Positions 16,411 through 25,950 of a DNA stretch of 64,000 nt are shown piece by piece. The DNA is taken from NCBI RefSeq assembly GCF_024710845.1, contig NZ_JANJTZ010000030.1, positions 1 through 64,000 on the forward strand, written 5' to 3'. This stretch comes from Mesorhizobium sp. (lineage in GTDB: Bacteria; Pseudomonadota; Alphaproteobacteria; Rhizobiales; Rhizobiaceae). The number at the start of each line of letters is the position of its first letter. The first letter of the stretch is position 1. The position numbers were made by a program, and so were the translations under genes. The notes under the pieces were generated by a model. It saw only the letters and a program-made list of their open reading frames with translations. It did not search any database and had not been told where the DNA came from.

Positions 16411-18201
16411 TCAAAACCACTCCGCCTGCATCGAAAGCGTCGTCTCATCCAGCTTGCCCAGCAGATCGCGCTGCACCCGCGTCTTCGGCAGTTCATAAGC
16501 GAAGAAATAGTGGCAGGCGGCGAGCTTGCCGCGCAGGAAGTTCGGATCCCCCTCGCCGGTATCGAGCTTGCGCGCGGCGACCAGCGCCTGCCTCAGCCAC
16601 ATCCAGGCGATGACGACATGACCGAACATGTCGAGATAGATCGTGGCATTAGCCAAGGCTTTGCGCGGGTCCTTCGCCAGTTCCCCGGCGAGCGCGCGGG
16701 TCAGCGCGACGGTCTCGGCGAGATGAGCGGACAGGTCCGAAGCATGACCGGAGAGCGACGCGACCGACGACGCCTCCGCCACCGTCTCGCCGATCCGCCC
16801 CGCCAGCAACTCCAGCCCGCGCCCGTTCGCCTGCACCACCTTGCGGCCGAGGATGTCCATGCCCTGGATGCCGTGCGTGCCCTCGTGGATCGGGTTCAAC
16901 CGGTTGTCGCGGTAGAGCCGCTCGACAGGATAGTCGCGCGTGTAGCCGTAGCCGCCGAGCACCTGGATCGCGTGCTTGTTGGCCTCGAGGCAGAACTCAG
17001 ACGGCCACGATTTGGCAATCGGCGTCAGCAGGTCGAGGAGCAGGTCGTCGTCACGCTTCTTCGCTTCGTCGGTCTGGGTTCGAAGCCCGTCCACCAGCCG
17101 CGCGCAATAGAGGATCAGCGCGAAGGCACCTTCGACCGCGCTCTTCTGCGCCAGAAGCAGCCGACGGATGTCCGCGTGCTCGATGATCGGCACCTGCTTC
17201 GACGTCGCGTCCTTGCCGTCCGGGTGCCTTCCCTGCGGCCGGTCCTTCGCATAGGCGAGCGCGACCTGGTAGCCGGCCGAAGCGAGCGCGGTGGCGCCGA
17301 GACCTACGCCGATGCGCGCCTCGTTCATCATCTGGAACATGTAGCCGAGGCCCTTGTGTGGCTCGCCGACCAGATGGCCGATGCATTCGCCGGCCTCGCC
17401 GAAATTCAGCAGCGTGTTGGTGGTGCCGCGATAGCCCATCTTGTGGTTCAGCCCGGCAAGCGTCACGCCGTTACGCGGCCCGATAGAGCCGTGCTCGCCG
17501 ACCCGGTATTTCGGCACGATGAACAGCGAGATGCCCTTAACCCCGGCCGGCCCGCCCGGAATCTTCGCCAGCACCATGTGGACGATGTTGTCCGACATCT
17601 CCTGCTCGCCGCCCGAGATCCACATCTTGCGGCCGGTGATACGATAGGTGCCGTCGCCCAGCGGTTCAGCCCTGGTGACGATGTCCGATAGCGAAGACCC
17701 CGCTTGCGGTTCCGACAGGCACATCGTGCCGAAGAAGCGGCCCTCGACCATGGGCGCGAGATACCTCACCTTCTGCTCCTCGCTGCCGAAGCTGGCGATG
17801 AGGTTCGCCGCGCCGACGGTCAGGAACGGATAGCCCGCGGTGCCGACATTTGCGGCGGAGAACATGTAGGCGCAGGCGATCCGCACCGTTTCCGGCATCT
17901 GCGCGCCGCCCCACTCGTGATCGAAGCCGGCGCCGAAGAAGCCCGCCTCGCGATAGACGCCGAGCGCGGCGCCGACGCGCGGGTCGACGATCGCCTTTCC
18001 GTCGACGAACTTCGGCTCATTCTCGTCGACAGCCGCCGCATGCGGCAGGAAGTGATCGATGGCGATACGCTCGGCGGTATCGAGAACATTGTCGATTGCG
18101 CTTCGGTCCCAATCGGCGAAACGGCCGGCTTCCCTCAGCCGGTCCGAGTCTAGCAGTTCGAAGAGCTGGAATGAGATGTCGGCCCGATCGATGCGTATCA
18201 A
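16411..18201 (-). CDS. Acyl-CoA dehydrogenase with extended C-terminal domain
   Basis: FAD-dependent oxidation of an acyl-CoA to its enoyl-CoA, feeding electrons to ETF. At 596 residues it is longer than the 380-residue housekeeping type and ends in the extra C-terminal domain found in the DmdC/AidB-like subgroup. Visible blocks are TVGAANLIASFGSEEQK, MCLSEPQAGSSLSDI (FAD and substrate site), RKMWISGGEQEMSDNI, GYGYTRDYPVERLYRDNRLN and HEGTHGIQGMDILGRKV, where the Glu is the likely catalytic base. Substrate is not predictable. It is divergent from rpoH. Confidence 0.92.
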   Translation of the reverse strand: MIRIDRADISFQLFELLDSDRLREAGRFADWDRSAIDNVLDTAERIAIDHFLPHAAAVDENEPKFVDGKAIVDPRVGAALGVYREAGFFGAGFDHEWGGAQMPETVRIACAYMFSAANVGTAGYPFLTVGAANLIASFGSEEQKVRYLAPMVEGRFFGTMCLSEPQAGSSLSDIVTRAEPLGDGTYRITGRKMWISGGEQEMSDNIVHMVLAKIPGGPAGVKGISLFIVPKYRVGEHGSIGPRNGVTLAGLNHKMGYRGTTNTLLNFGEAGECIGHLVGEPHKGLGYMFQMMNEARIGVGLGATALASAGYQVALAYAKDRPQGRHPDGKDATSKQVPIIEHADIRRLLLAQKSAVEGAFALILYCARLVDGLRTQTDEAKKRDDDLLLDLLTPIAKSWPSEFCLEANKHAIQVLGGYGYTRDYPVERLYRDNRLNPIHEGTHGIQGMDILGRKVVQANGRGLELLAGRIGETVAEASSVASLSGHASDLSAHLAETVALTRALAGELAKDPRKALANATIYLDMFGHVVIAWMWLRQALVAARKLDTGEGDPNFLRGKLAACHYFFAYELPKTRVQRDLLGKLDETTLSMQAEWF

Positions 18202-18272
18202 GGAACGATTCCCGTCTTTGTGCGTTTGCGAACTTGGCGCGGGAGGGAACGAAACTCTTTCGATCCCGGGAG

Positions 18273-18290
18273 CGTATCGTTACCGATACG
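18273..18290. promoter_or_regulatory. Palindrome in the rpoH leader
   Basis: CGTATCG-TTAC-CGATACG is a perfect 7-bp inverted repeat 62 bases before the rpoH start and 72 bases before the divergent acyl-CoA dehydrogenase start. It could be an operator for either gene or an RNA hairpin in the rpoH leader. No regulator can be named. Confidence 0.5.
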
Positions 18291-18351
18291 GTTGCCCACT
18301 CGCATCCGTAATGGCGAACCAGAACGGATCAAGCAAGACGAGGAGGGTCGG

Positions 18352-19212
18352 GTGAACGCAGAGGCTGCACGATCTAGTCTCATCCGCGCGGCGATGAACG
18401 CGCCCTATCTGGCGCGCGAGGAAGAACACGATCTGGCCGTGCGCTGGAAGGAGCATCGCGACCAGGCCGCGCTCCATCGCATCACGATCGCCCATATGCG
18501 ACTCGTCATCTCGATGGCGTCGAAGTTCCGCGGTTTCGGCCTGCCGCTCAACGACATGATTCAGGAAGGCCATATCGGCCTGCTGGAGGCCGCCGCCCGG
18601 TTTGAACCGGAGCGCGACGTCCGCTTCTCGACCTATGCGACCTGGTGGATTCGCGCTTCGATGCAGGACTACATCCTGCGCAACTGGTCGATCGTGCGCG
18701 GCGGCACGAGTTCGACGCAGAAGGCGCTGTTCTTCAATCTGCGGCGCCTGCGCGCGCGGCTGGCGCAGGGCTCAGAAACGCTGTCGAACGATACCGTCTA
18801 CAGCGAGATCTCGGCGGCGCTCGGGGTCTCCAAGAAAGACGTCGCGATGATGGATTCGCGCCTTTCGGCACCGGACTCGTCCCTCAACGCGCCGATGTCG
18901 GACGAAGGAAGCGGGTCGAGCGAACGCATGAACTTCCTCGTCTCGGACGATCCCCTGCCCGACGAAATCGTCGGCGGTGCCATCGACGAGCAGAGGCGCA
19001 GCGGCTGGCTGCGGGCGGCGCTTGGCGTTCTCAACGAGCGCGAATTGCGGATCATCCGCGAAAGGCGCCTGCAGGACGAAGGCGCCACGCTGGAACTCCT
19101 CGGTGAAAAGCTCGGCATCTCCAAGGAGCGCGTGCGCCAGATCGAAAACCGGGCGCTGGAGAAGCTCAGGGCGGCTCTACTTAAGGACAATCCGGACTTC
19201 GCCGCCGCCTGA
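18352..19212 (+). CDS. rpoH: RNA polymerase sigma-32 family factor (RpoH2 type)
   Basis: Alternative sigma factor directing stress genes. It has 286 residues. Region 2 is visible as HMRLVISMASKFRGFGLPLNDMIQEG with the melting motif FSTYATWWIRASMQDYILRNWS. The RpoH box occurs as TQKALFFNLRRLRARL. Region 4 with the helix-turn-helix is ATLELLGEKLGISKERVRQIE. The sequence is closer to the second rhizobial copy, RpoH2, than to RpoH1, judged from memory. GTG at 18352 has AGGAGG five bases upstream, which decides the start. In rhizobia RpoH2 is often controlled by RpoE2; I could not find a properly spaced EcfG promoter here. Confidence 0.92.
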   Translation: MNAEAARSSLIRAAMNAPYLAREEEHDLAVRWKEHRDQAALHRITIAHMRLVISMASKFRGFGLPLNDMIQEGHIGLLEAAARFEPERDVRFSTYATWWIRASMQDYILRNWSIVRGGTSSTQKALFFNLRRLRARLAQGSETLSNDTVYSEISAALGVSKKDVAMMDSRLSAPDSSLNAPMSDEGSGSSERMNFLVSDDPLPDEIVGGAIDEQRRSGWLRAALGVLNERELRIIRERRLQDEGATLELLGEKLGISKERVRQIENRALEKLRAALLKDNPDFAAA

Positions 19213-19214
19213 CC

Positions 19215-20711
19215 CTACTGGTCTGTGATGACCTTCACCTTGTCGCCGGCTGAGACGCTCTCTCCGGCGGAGAGCGCATTGATCAGGCGAAACAGCTCGA
19301 CCTTGCGGTCGACGCCCCGCATCTGATTGGCGAGCGATTGCACCGTCTCGCCGGAACGCACGGTGCGGACGCGGATCCGCAGCGGCTTTAGCGCCGCCCG
19401 CTCGGAAGCCGACAGGATGCGGAAGCTGGCGCTGACCGACTTCGCTACCGATTCGAGCACAGTGCTGGTCAGCGGAGCGGCGGTCAGCAGTCGGTAGACC
19501 TGCCCACCCGCGCGCACGACGGTGATGTCGAACTGCCAGCCATCGGCTCGCGCCCGCGCCGTCGCAGCCTCGTTGCCGGCGATCGTCGTTGCAGCGATGG
19601 ATCCGGGGTCGAGCCCGGCGATCCAACCGCTGCGCAGATATTCCTCCAGCGACATCGCAGGCGCCACCTTGACGCCATCGAAGCGCACCGCGACGTCGCC
19701 AGGGCCTGCGGCGGTGACGGCGGCCGCCGAATTGTCGATGATGAAACCTTCCGGCACCGTGAAGCCGACGCCCAGCCCCGGATGCAGGAAGGTCCTGCCC
19801 CGCACGAAGCCTTCCTGCGGCGTATCGCCGAACATCAGCCCGTCGATGCCGGCGAGCAGCCAGTCGCGGTCGCGGGTGCCGACACCCGGCGCGCCGAAGG
19901 CGCGCGCATGCCCGAGCGCGAGATCGATGCGCTGGGGTGCGGCCGGATGGCTGGCGAGAAAGTCGAGGCTGGCATCCGACGCACCGCTGACACTGCGGAA
20001 GTCCGCATAGGAGGACATCGACTGGAGGAAGCGCGCCGCCGCGAACGGGTCGTATCCGGCGCGGCCGATGGCACGGATGCCGATCGCGTCGGCCTCCAGT
20101 TCCTGGTTGCGCGAGAACTGCGCGAGGCTGAGCTTGCCGCGGATCAGCGCCGCCTTCGCAGCCGCATCTCCTTCGAGCACGTCGCTCACAACGCGCGCGG
20201 CGAGCACTTCGTCAGCCTCGCGCTGCTGGCGCTGCACGCCGTGATTGGCCGTCACGTGGCCCATCTCGTGAGCGATGACGGCGGCAAGCTCGGCCGAATC
20301 GTTGGCAAGCGCGAGAAGGCCGCGCGTGATGTAGAGATAGCCGCCCGGCAGCGCGAACGCATTGACGTTCGGCGAATTGAGGATGGTGATGCGATAAGTC
20401 TGGTTTGGATTGTCCGGGTCGAGCGTCAGGCTGCCGACGACCTTGGCGACCGCCCGCTCCAGCTTGGCGTCGGAATATTCCCCGCCATAGGTGGCCAGGA
20501 TGCGCGGATGCTGCTGGCGCGCGATCTCTGCGAATTTGTCGTTGCGGCCGACCGTGTCGACCGTCACCGGGTTGGGCGACGGCTTGAGATCGGACGTCGT
20601 CGACGTGTCGATCATCTGGCAGCTGGACAACAGCATAGCCAGGCCCGTCGCGGCAACGGCGCGGCGAACCCGGAATCGGCTTTTCGCCGTCCGCTGAAGG
20701 GCTGCACTCAT
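19215..20711 (-). CDS. M48 family metalloprotease, lipoprotein
   Basis: Periplasmic zinc protease, probably a BepA/YfgC-like quality-control enzyme of the outer membrane. The 498-residue protein starts with a lipoprotein signal, lipobox LLSSC with Cys31. The M48 domain covers about residues 60-260 with the zinc motif HEMGH at 148-152 and the third-ligand region NQELEADAIGIRA. The C-terminal 50 residues (VRSGETVQSLANQM ... GDKVKVI) resemble a LysM domain, which would bind peptidoglycan. It is convergent with rpoH, with only two bases between the stops. Confidence 0.9.
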   Translation of the reverse strand: MSAALQRTAKSRFRVRRAVAATGLAMLLSSCQMIDTSTTSDLKPSPNPVTVDTVGRNDKFAEIARQQHPRILATYGGEYSDAKLERAVAKVVGSLTLDPDNPNQTYRITILNSPNVNAFALPGGYLYITRGLLALANDSAELAAVIAHEMGHVTANHGVQRQQREADEVLAARVVSDVLEGDAAAKAALIRGKLSLAQFSRNQELEADAIGIRAIGRAGYDPFAAARFLQSMSSYADFRSVSGASDASLDFLASHPAAPQRIDLALGHARAFGAPGVGTRDRDWLLAGIDGLMFGDTPQEGFVRGRTFLHPGLGVGFTVPEGFIIDNSAAAVTAAGPGDVAVRFDGVKVAPAMSLEEYLRSGWIAGLDPGSIAATTIAGNEAATARARADGWQFDITVVRAGGQVYRLLTAAPLTSTVLESVAKSVSASFRILSASERAALKPLRIRVRTVRSGETVQSLANQMRGVDRKVELFRLINALSAGESVSAGDKVKVITDQ

Positions 20712-20877
20712 TCTGTCGGAACCTATGAGCAGGCTTATTCCTCGAAACTGTCGGGCGCGTCGAATCCCAGTCCGGCAGGCCTTGGACGTCGCGACTTAGA
20801 ACCCCCGCAATGCCGTGACAAGGACGCCGATGCCACACCTTGGCCATATCCGGTAAATGTGTCGCATTGCGGGCAAT

Positions 20878-21603
20878 TTATCGTGAACGGCTCTGTCCGA
20901 CATAGGCGCGGACGGCTTCCGGCCCCCCATGCCCGAGGAGGTGTTGCGTCGGTCCGTCGGCCGCGATCCTGCCCGCATCGACGAAAACCATGCGCGGCGC
21001 GAGCGCCAGCGCATCCTCTGGCGAATGCGTCACCACGAGGATCGTCATACCGGTCTCGCGATGGAGATCGCCGACCAGTTCCGCCATCTCGGCGCGCAGC
21101 CCGGGACCGAGCGAGGCGAACGGCTCGTCCATCAAGAGCACCGGGCGCCGCCGCACCAGGGCGCGGGCGAGCGCCGCGCGCTGCCGTTCGCCGCCCGAGA
21201 GTTCGCGCGGGCGGCGCGCTTCCTTGCCGGCCAGTCCCACGCGCGACAGCGCGTCGAGCGTCGCGGCACGATCCTCGGCCGAGAGCCGCAGCGCCGGGCT
21301 GCGGCCGAGAGCGACATTGGAGAACAGGTCGAGATGAGCGAAGAGATTGTTCTCCTGGAAGATCATCGACACCGGGCGTTGCGACGGCGGATCGGCCGTG
21401 ACGTCCCGGTCGCCGACCAGGATCCGGCCCTTCGATGGCGTCTCGAAGCCGGCGATGAGATTGAGCATCGTCGTCTTGCCCGAACCGCTAGGCCCCATGA
21501 CCGCGACGATCTCGGACGCGGCGACGGAAACATCGAACGACATCATCGTCTCGCCATAGGCGAAGCCGACGCCGTCGAGCCGTAGCGGAACACCGAGGTT
21601 CAT
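20878..21603 (-). CDS. thiQ: Thiamine ABC transporter, ATP-binding protein
   Basis: ATPase of the thiamine/TPP importer ThiBPQ. It has 241 residues. Walker A is GPSGSGKTT (near 38), the signature is [16 protein letters not shown], and Walker B is [16 protein letters not shown]. The short length without a C-terminal regulatory domain and the sequence [13 protein letters not shown] are typical of ThiQ. The ATG at 21603 overlaps the thiP stop by four bases. It is the last gene of a riboswitch-controlled operon. Confidence 0.93.
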   Translation of the reverse strand: MNLGVPLRLDGVGFAYGETMMSFDVSVAASEIVAVMGPSGSGKTTMLNLIAGFETPSKGRILVGDRDVTADPPSQRPVSMIFQENNLFAHLDLFSNVALGRSPALRLSAEDRAATLDALSRVGLAGKEARRPRELSGGERQRAALARALVRRRPVLLMDEPFASLGPGLRAEMAELVGDLHRETGMTILVVTHSPEDALALAPRMVFVDAGRIAADGPTQHLLGHGGPEAVRAYVGQSRSR

Positions 21604-23189
21604 GGCTTCTCCCTTCCGAGGCGTTCGGCGAGCCACATCAACGCGAGGCAGAGCAGACCGAGAAGCAAGGCGAGCCCAGCGGCGTCCTGCGTGCGGTAGC
21701 TGCCCATGCGCGAATAGAGGAGGTACGGCAGCGTCTGGACGCTGTCGCTGCCGAACAGCGCGATGACGCCGAGATCCCCAAGCGACAGCGCCATGGCGAA
21801 GGCAAAGCCGGTGGCGAGTGGCCGGCGCAGCTCCGGCCAGTCGATCAGCCGCGCCCGCGTGGCGCCGGAAATGCCGAGTTGCGCGCAAAGCCGATCGTTG
21901 CGGATGGCGGCGGCATCATAGGCAGGGCGGATGGCGCGGGTGGCGAAGGGCATCGCCATCACGGCGTTGACCGTCACGACCATTATGGGCGCCACCGAAA
22001 AGACCCCGCCGGTGTTGCGCAGCAGCACGAACCAGCCGGCGCCGATAACGATCGGCGGGATCACGAGAACCAGGCTCGCTCCCGTTCCGGCGAGCGTTTC
22101 GAGGATCGATCGCCGCCCGCCCTTTCGCGCCGTCTCGAGCTTTCGGCGCATGGCGACCAGCGAAAGCGAAAGAAGAACCGACAGGAACGCTGCGCCGACA
22201 GCGAAAACGAGGCTCTGGGCGGTCGCCTTGAGCACAGCCGGTTCGGTGGCAAGTCGTCCGAGATCGGCCTGAAGGCCGGACGCGACGATCGCCGCCATCG
22301 GGCCCAGCACCAGTGCTGCGGCAAGGGCAATCATTGTCGCGTTGAGGAGAGTCTCCATCCTCTCGGTGGCGCGTGGGCGGCTACCGGCGACCGGCAGGTT
22401 GGCGTCGCCGGTCACATCGGCACCGAGGCGCGACAGGACAAAGACCGCGGCGACGGTGAGCGCGATCTGCACCACCGTCAGCGCCACTGCCCGCGCCGGC
22501 TCGAAGTCGAAGCGCAGCGACTGGTAGATCGCAACTTCCAGCGTGGTGGCACCCGGTCCACCGCCAAGCGTGAGGACGAGCGTGAACGACGTGACGCACA
22601 GCATGAACACCAGCGCCGCCACGCCCGGGATCGCAGTGCGCAGCGCGGGCCACTCGATCAGCCGGAACACCGCGCCTGAGCGCATGCCGAGCTGGCTCGC
22701 CAACCGCCACTGGTCGGGCGGCACTGTCTCCAGCGCTGCGAGCAGCAACCGGGTCGCCAGCGGCAGGTTGAAGAAGACATGCGCGACGAGGATGCCGCTG
22801 AGGCCGTAGATGCCCGGCCATCGGCCGGCGCCGGCTGCTGACACAATGTCCGCCAGGAAACCGGCGCGGCCGTAGAGCGCCAGCAGGCCGAGTGCCGCGA
22901 CGATCGCCGGCAGGCCGAGAGGCACGGCGAACAGCCTCAGCAGCAGGCCGCGGCCGGGAAAGTCAGGATGCCGCGACAGCGCTCGCGCCACGAGGATCGC
23001 TGGCGCGACCGAAAGCACGGTCGACAGCGCCGCCTGCCACAGCGTGAAGCCCGCAATACGCAACATGCCGGCGTCGAAGGCCGCCGTCGCGCCCGACCAG
23101 TCACGCGCCGCCTCGACGGCGAGGCCCGCGAAGGCCCCGCCGATGAGGAGTGCGATGAAGCCGAGCGCGAAGAGGCCGGGGCGCGTCAT
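21600..23189 (-). CDS. thiP: Thiamine ABC transporter, permease
   Basis: Membrane channel of the thiamine importer, a fused permease with two copies of the six-helix domain. It has 529 residues. The first half carries an EAA-type loop around [24 protein letters not shown], and the second half around [15 protein letters not shown]. About twelve membrane helices are visible. The FbpB/ThiP type of double permease fits the length and neighbours. It starts one base after the thiB stop and overlaps thiQ by four bases. Confidence 0.93.
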   Translation of the reverse strand: MTRPGLFALGFIALLIGGAFAGLAVEAARDWSGATAAFDAGMLRIAGFTLWQAALSTVLSVAPAILVARALSRHPDFPGRGLLLRLFAVPLGLPAIVAALGLLALYGRAGFLADIVSAAGAGRWPGIYGLSGILVAHVFFNLPLATRLLLAALETVPPDQWRLASQLGMRSGAVFRLIEWPALRTAIPGVAALVFMLCVTSFTLVLTLGGGPGATTLEVAIYQSLRFDFEPARAVALTVVQIALTVAAVFVLSRLGADVTGDANLPVAGSRPRATERMETLLNATMIALAAALVLGPMAAIVASGLQADLGRLATEPAVLKATAQSLVFAVGAAFLSVLLSLSLVAMRRKLETARKGGRRSILETLAGTGASLVLVIPPIVIGAGWFVLLRNTGGVFSVAPIMVVTVNAVMAMPFATRAIRPAYDAAAIRNDRLCAQLGISGATRARLIDWPELRRPLATGFAFAMALSLGDLGVIALFGSDSVQTLPYLLYSRMGSYRTQDAAGLALLLGLLCLALMWLAERLGREKP

Positions 23190-23190
23190 C

Positions 23191-24186
23191 CTATCTGCTC
23201 ATCGCCGCCGTCCACTCGTCCACCCAGGCCTTGCGGTTGGCGGCAACCTCCTCGGGCGGGAACAGCAGCGCCTTCGCCGGCTTCACCAGCGCATCGAATG
23301 CCGGATCGAGCGGCTTCGACATCTTGGCGGCGGGGAACATCCAGTTCGTTTCCGGAATCGCATCCTGGAAGGCAGGGCTCGTCATGAAGGCGAGAAACTT
23401 CGCCGACAGCGGGTTCCCTGCACCCTTCTTCGTCATGCCAGCGACCTCGATCTGCATGTAGTGGCCTTCCGAAAAGGCGGCCGCCTTGTAGCGCTCGGTC
23501 TTTTCGGCGATGACGTGGTATGCCGGCGACGTCGTGTAGGACAGGACCATCGGCGCCTCGCCCTTGGTGAACAGGCCGTAGGCCTCGCTCCAGCCGGGCG
23601 TGACGGTCAGCACGCGGCCCTTGAGCTTCGCCCAGGCCTCGCCTGCCTTGTCGCCATAGACCGACTTCACCCACAGCACGAGACCGAGGCCGGGCGTCGA
23701 GGTGCGCGGGTCCTGGATGACGATCTTGTCCTCGGGGTTGCCCTCGACGAGGTCCTTCAGGCTCGTCGGCGGCGTCTTCAGCGCCTCGCTGTCGTAGACG
23801 ACGGCGAAATAGCCGTAGTCGAAGGGCAGGAAGGTCGTGTCGGTCCAGCCGCCGGGCACAGTGAGATCCGCCGGCGCCAGACCATGTGGCGCGAACAAGC
23901 CGGTGTCGGAGGCTTCCTTCGTCAGGTTGGTGTCGAGCCCCAGCACCACATCCGCCTTGCCCGACGCGCCTTCCAGCCTGACGCGGTTGAGCAACGCCAC
24001 ACCGTCGGCGACCGAGACAAATTCGACGTCGCAGCCGCATTCGGCCTCGAACGCCTTCTCGACGATTGGTCCGGGACCCCACTCGGCGGTGAAGCTCTCG
24101 TAGGTGTAGACGGTGAGCTTGCCCTCGGCCGCGGCAGGCGAGACAAGAGCGAATGTGGCGAGAAGTATGGGTATCGTCGTGCGCAT
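23191..24186 (-). CDS. thiB: Thiamine ABC transporter, substrate-binding protein
   Basis: Periplasmic protein that captures thiamine, TMP and TPP for ThiPQ. It has 331 residues with a signal peptide ending near residue 20 ([20 protein letters not shown]). The mature start [18 protein letters not shown] and the block [16 protein letters not shown] are characteristic of ThiB. The segments [26 protein letters not shown] and NWMFPA hold the aromatic residues that stack on thiamine in the family. It is the first gene of the operon, directly behind the TPP riboswitch. Confidence 0.95.
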   Translation of the reverse strand: MRTTIPILLATFALVSPAAAEGKLTVYTYESFTAEWGPGPIVEKAFEAECGCDVEFVSVADGVALLNRVRLEGASGKADVVLGLDTNLTKEASDTGLFAPHGLAPADLTVPGGWTDTTFLPFDYGYFAVVYDSEALKTPPTSLKDLVEGNPEDKIVIQDPRTSTPGLGLVLWVKSVYGDKAGEAWAKLKGRVLTVTPGWSEAYGLFTKGEAPMVLSYTTSPAYHVIAEKTERYKAAAFSEGHYMQIEVAGMTKKGAGNPLSAKFLAFMTSPAFQDAIPETNWMFPAAKMSKPLDPAFDALVKPAKALLFPPEEVAANRKAWVDEWTAAMSR

Positions 24187-24240
24187 CTGGCGCCTCCTTC
24201 ATTCGAGTGAAAGGGAAGATGCGCCGTGAGCCGAACGCGT

Positions 24241-24340
24241 CTAATCCCTCCGCCGGTACAAACCGGATCAGGTTCAGCGGGTTGGCTTTCGCCTCTCAGC
24301 CGTGTCGCGATCTCTCGCTTGCGGCACCCCGTTAGAGCGC
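24241..24340 (-). ncRNA. TPP riboswitch (THI element)
   Basis: On the minus strand the leader of thiBPQ contains the conserved THI-box pieces in order: GGGGTGCC, GGCTGAGA, AACCCGCTGAACCTGATC and CGGCGGAGGGA. These build the five-helix TPP aptamer. It lies about 55 bases upstream of the thiB start, so TPP should switch off thiB translation or transcription. Confidence 0.95.
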
Positions 24341-24424
24341 GGCGAACATAGGACGGTCGCTTTGCCGGCGCAAGCGCCTCGCCTGCAGTTGACGCTGGTG
24401 CCGAACGCGTGGTGAGGATGGCGC

Positions 24425-25330
24425 ATGCTCGACAAGCTCGAAGCCTTCATCGCGCTGTCCCGCGCGCAGCAGTTCGGCAAGGCGGCCGAGGATCTGGGCG
24501 TCACCCAGCCGACGCTGTCGGCCGCCATCAAGCAGTTGGAGGGCGAACTCGGCGTGATGCTGGTCAAGCGCGGCTCGCGCTACCAGGGCCTGACCGCCGA
24601 GGGCGAGCAGGTGCTTGCCTGGGCGCGGCGAATCTCGGGCGACGCGCGCGCGATGAAGGAGGAGATGCGCGCCGCCCGCCACGGCCTGTCGGGCCGCATC
24701 CGCATCGCCGCCATCCCCACCGCGCTCGCAATGGTGGCCAAGCTCACCACGCCGCTGCGCGAACGCCATCCCGGCATCACCTTCTCGATCCTGTCACGCA
24801 CGTCGATCGAGGTTCTGTCCCTGCTTGGCAACTTCGATATCGATGCCGGCATCACCTATCTTGACAACGAACCGCTCGGACGCGTGCTGTCGGTGCCGCT
24901 CTATGCCGAGCGCTACCAGCTGATCACAGCCGCGGGGAACCCTTATTCCGACCGCGCCACCGTCACCTGGGCGGAAGTGTCGGAACTGCCGCTCTGCCTT
25001 CTGACGCCCGACATGCAGAACCGGCGCATCATCGACTATCACTTGGCGGAGGCGGGCGTCTCGGTGCGCCCGTCGCTTGAATCCAACTCGATGATCGTGC
25101 TCTATTCCCACATCCGCACGGGCAAATGGTCGTCGATCATGCCGCTGAACTTGGCCGAAACCTTCGGCTTCGCCGAGCCGATCCGCGCGATCCCTATCGT
25201 CGAGCCGGACGCCAGCCATACCGTCGGCCTCGTCGTCCAGCCGCGCGAGCCGCACACGCCGCTGGTCAAGGCGCTTCTGGACGAGGCGACGGCGCTGGCG
25301 GGCGATTTTGCCGGCGGTCTAATGCGTTAG
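24425..25330 (+). CDS. LysR family regulator, probably of the fds operon
   Basis: Transcription factor of 301 residues. The N-terminal helix-turn-helix (LEAFIALSRAQQFGKAAEDLGVTQ... PTLSAAIKQLEGELG) is typical of LysR, and residues 90-300 form the effector-binding domain. It stands directly upstream of the formate dehydrogenase genes in the same direction, as do FdsR-type regulators in related bacteria. A dyad with T-N11-A spacing lies between it and fdsG. Formate-responsive control is therefore inferred from position. Confidence 0.9.
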   Translation: MLDKLEAFIALSRAQQFGKAAEDLGVTQPTLSAAIKQLEGELGVMLVKRGSRYQGLTAEGEQVLAWARRISGDARAMKEEMRAARHGLSGRIRIAAIPTALAMVAKLTTPLRERHPGITFSILSRTSIEVLSLLGNFDIDAGITYLDNEPLGRVLSVPLYAERYQLITAAGNPYSDRATVTWAEVSELPLCLLTPDMQNRRIIDYHLAEAGVSVRPSLESNSMIVLYSHIRTGKWSSIMPLNLAETFGFAEPIRAIPIVEPDASHTVGLVVQPREPHTPLVKALLDEATALAGDFAGGLMR

Positions 25331-25352
25331 AAAGACCTAAAGCCAGACGTCA

Positions 25353-25367
25353 ATAGAATTTTTCTAT
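25353..25367. promoter_or_regulatory. Candidate LysR-type binding site before fdsG
   Basis: ATAGAA-TTT-TTCTAT is a perfect dyad with the T-N11-A arrangement of LysR sites. It lies 95 bases upstream of the preferred fdsG start. Two ATTGAT repeats further down (about 25387 and 25415) may be additional contact or promoter elements. Confidence 0.5.
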
Positions 25368-25461
25368 CAAGCGACGATTCCGCTTTATTGATTTCCGGCC
25401 TTTTGTCGGGCTTCATTGATAAATGGCGCGTGATGGCGCCGATCCAGGGAGGAGCGCTGCC

Positions 25462-25950
25462 TTGCAGCTGTCGGGTAACCAGATTGAGGTCGCTGATGTC
25501 GCCGCGCGCACGGCCGCGGTGATCGCCAGCCATGCGCATCTCGAAGGGCCGCTGCTGCCCATCCTGCATGCCGTGCAGGAGGAATTCGGCTTCGTGCCGA
25601 CCGAGAGCCTGCCGGTGATCGCCGAGGCGCTGAACATATCGAACGCCGAAGCCCACGGCGTTGTAACCTTCTACCACGACTATCGTCGCGCACCGGCGGG
25701 ACGCCACGTGCTGAAGCTCTGCCAGGCCGAGGCTTGCCAGTCGATGGGCTCGGACAAGGTCGCCGAAATGGTGAAGTCCGCGCTCGGCATCGGCTTCCAT
25801 GAAACGGCGCCGGACGGCTCGGTGACGCTGGAACCGGTGTACTGCCTCGGCCTCTGCGCCTGCGCGCCTGCGGCCATGCTCGACGCCGAGGTGATCGGAC
25901 GGCTCGACGCCGAGGCCGTTGACGAGATCGTCGCGGAGGTGCGGCGATGA
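25462..25950 (+). CDS. fdsG: NAD-dependent formate dehydrogenase, gamma subunit
   Basis: Thioredoxin-fold [2Fe-2S] subunit, homologous to NuoE of complex I. With the chosen start it has 162 residues. The cluster ligands are in LCQAEACQSMG (near 82) and CLGLCACAPAAM (near 127). The block LLPILHAVQEEFGFVP is also typical. I chose TTG at 25462 because GGGAGGAG lies seven bases upstream; an ATG at 25423 in the same frame has no ribosome site. The stop overlaps the fdsB start by four bases. It belongs to the cytoplasmic FdsABGD complex that oxidises formate with NAD. Confidence 0.92.
   Translation: MQLSGNQIEVADVAARTAAVIASHAHLEGPLLPILHAVQEEFGFVPTESLPVIAEALNISNAEAHGVVTFYHDYRRAPAGRHVLKLCQAEACQSMGSDKVAEMVKSALGIGFHETAPDGSVTLEPVYCLGLCACAPAAMLDAEVIGRLDAEAVDEIVAEVRR

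Noticed and set aside
18241-18290. GGAAC followed by CGTT as an RpoE2 (EcfG) promoter for rpoH
   Set aside because: The spacing is about 27 bases instead of 16-17, so it does not fit the consensus.
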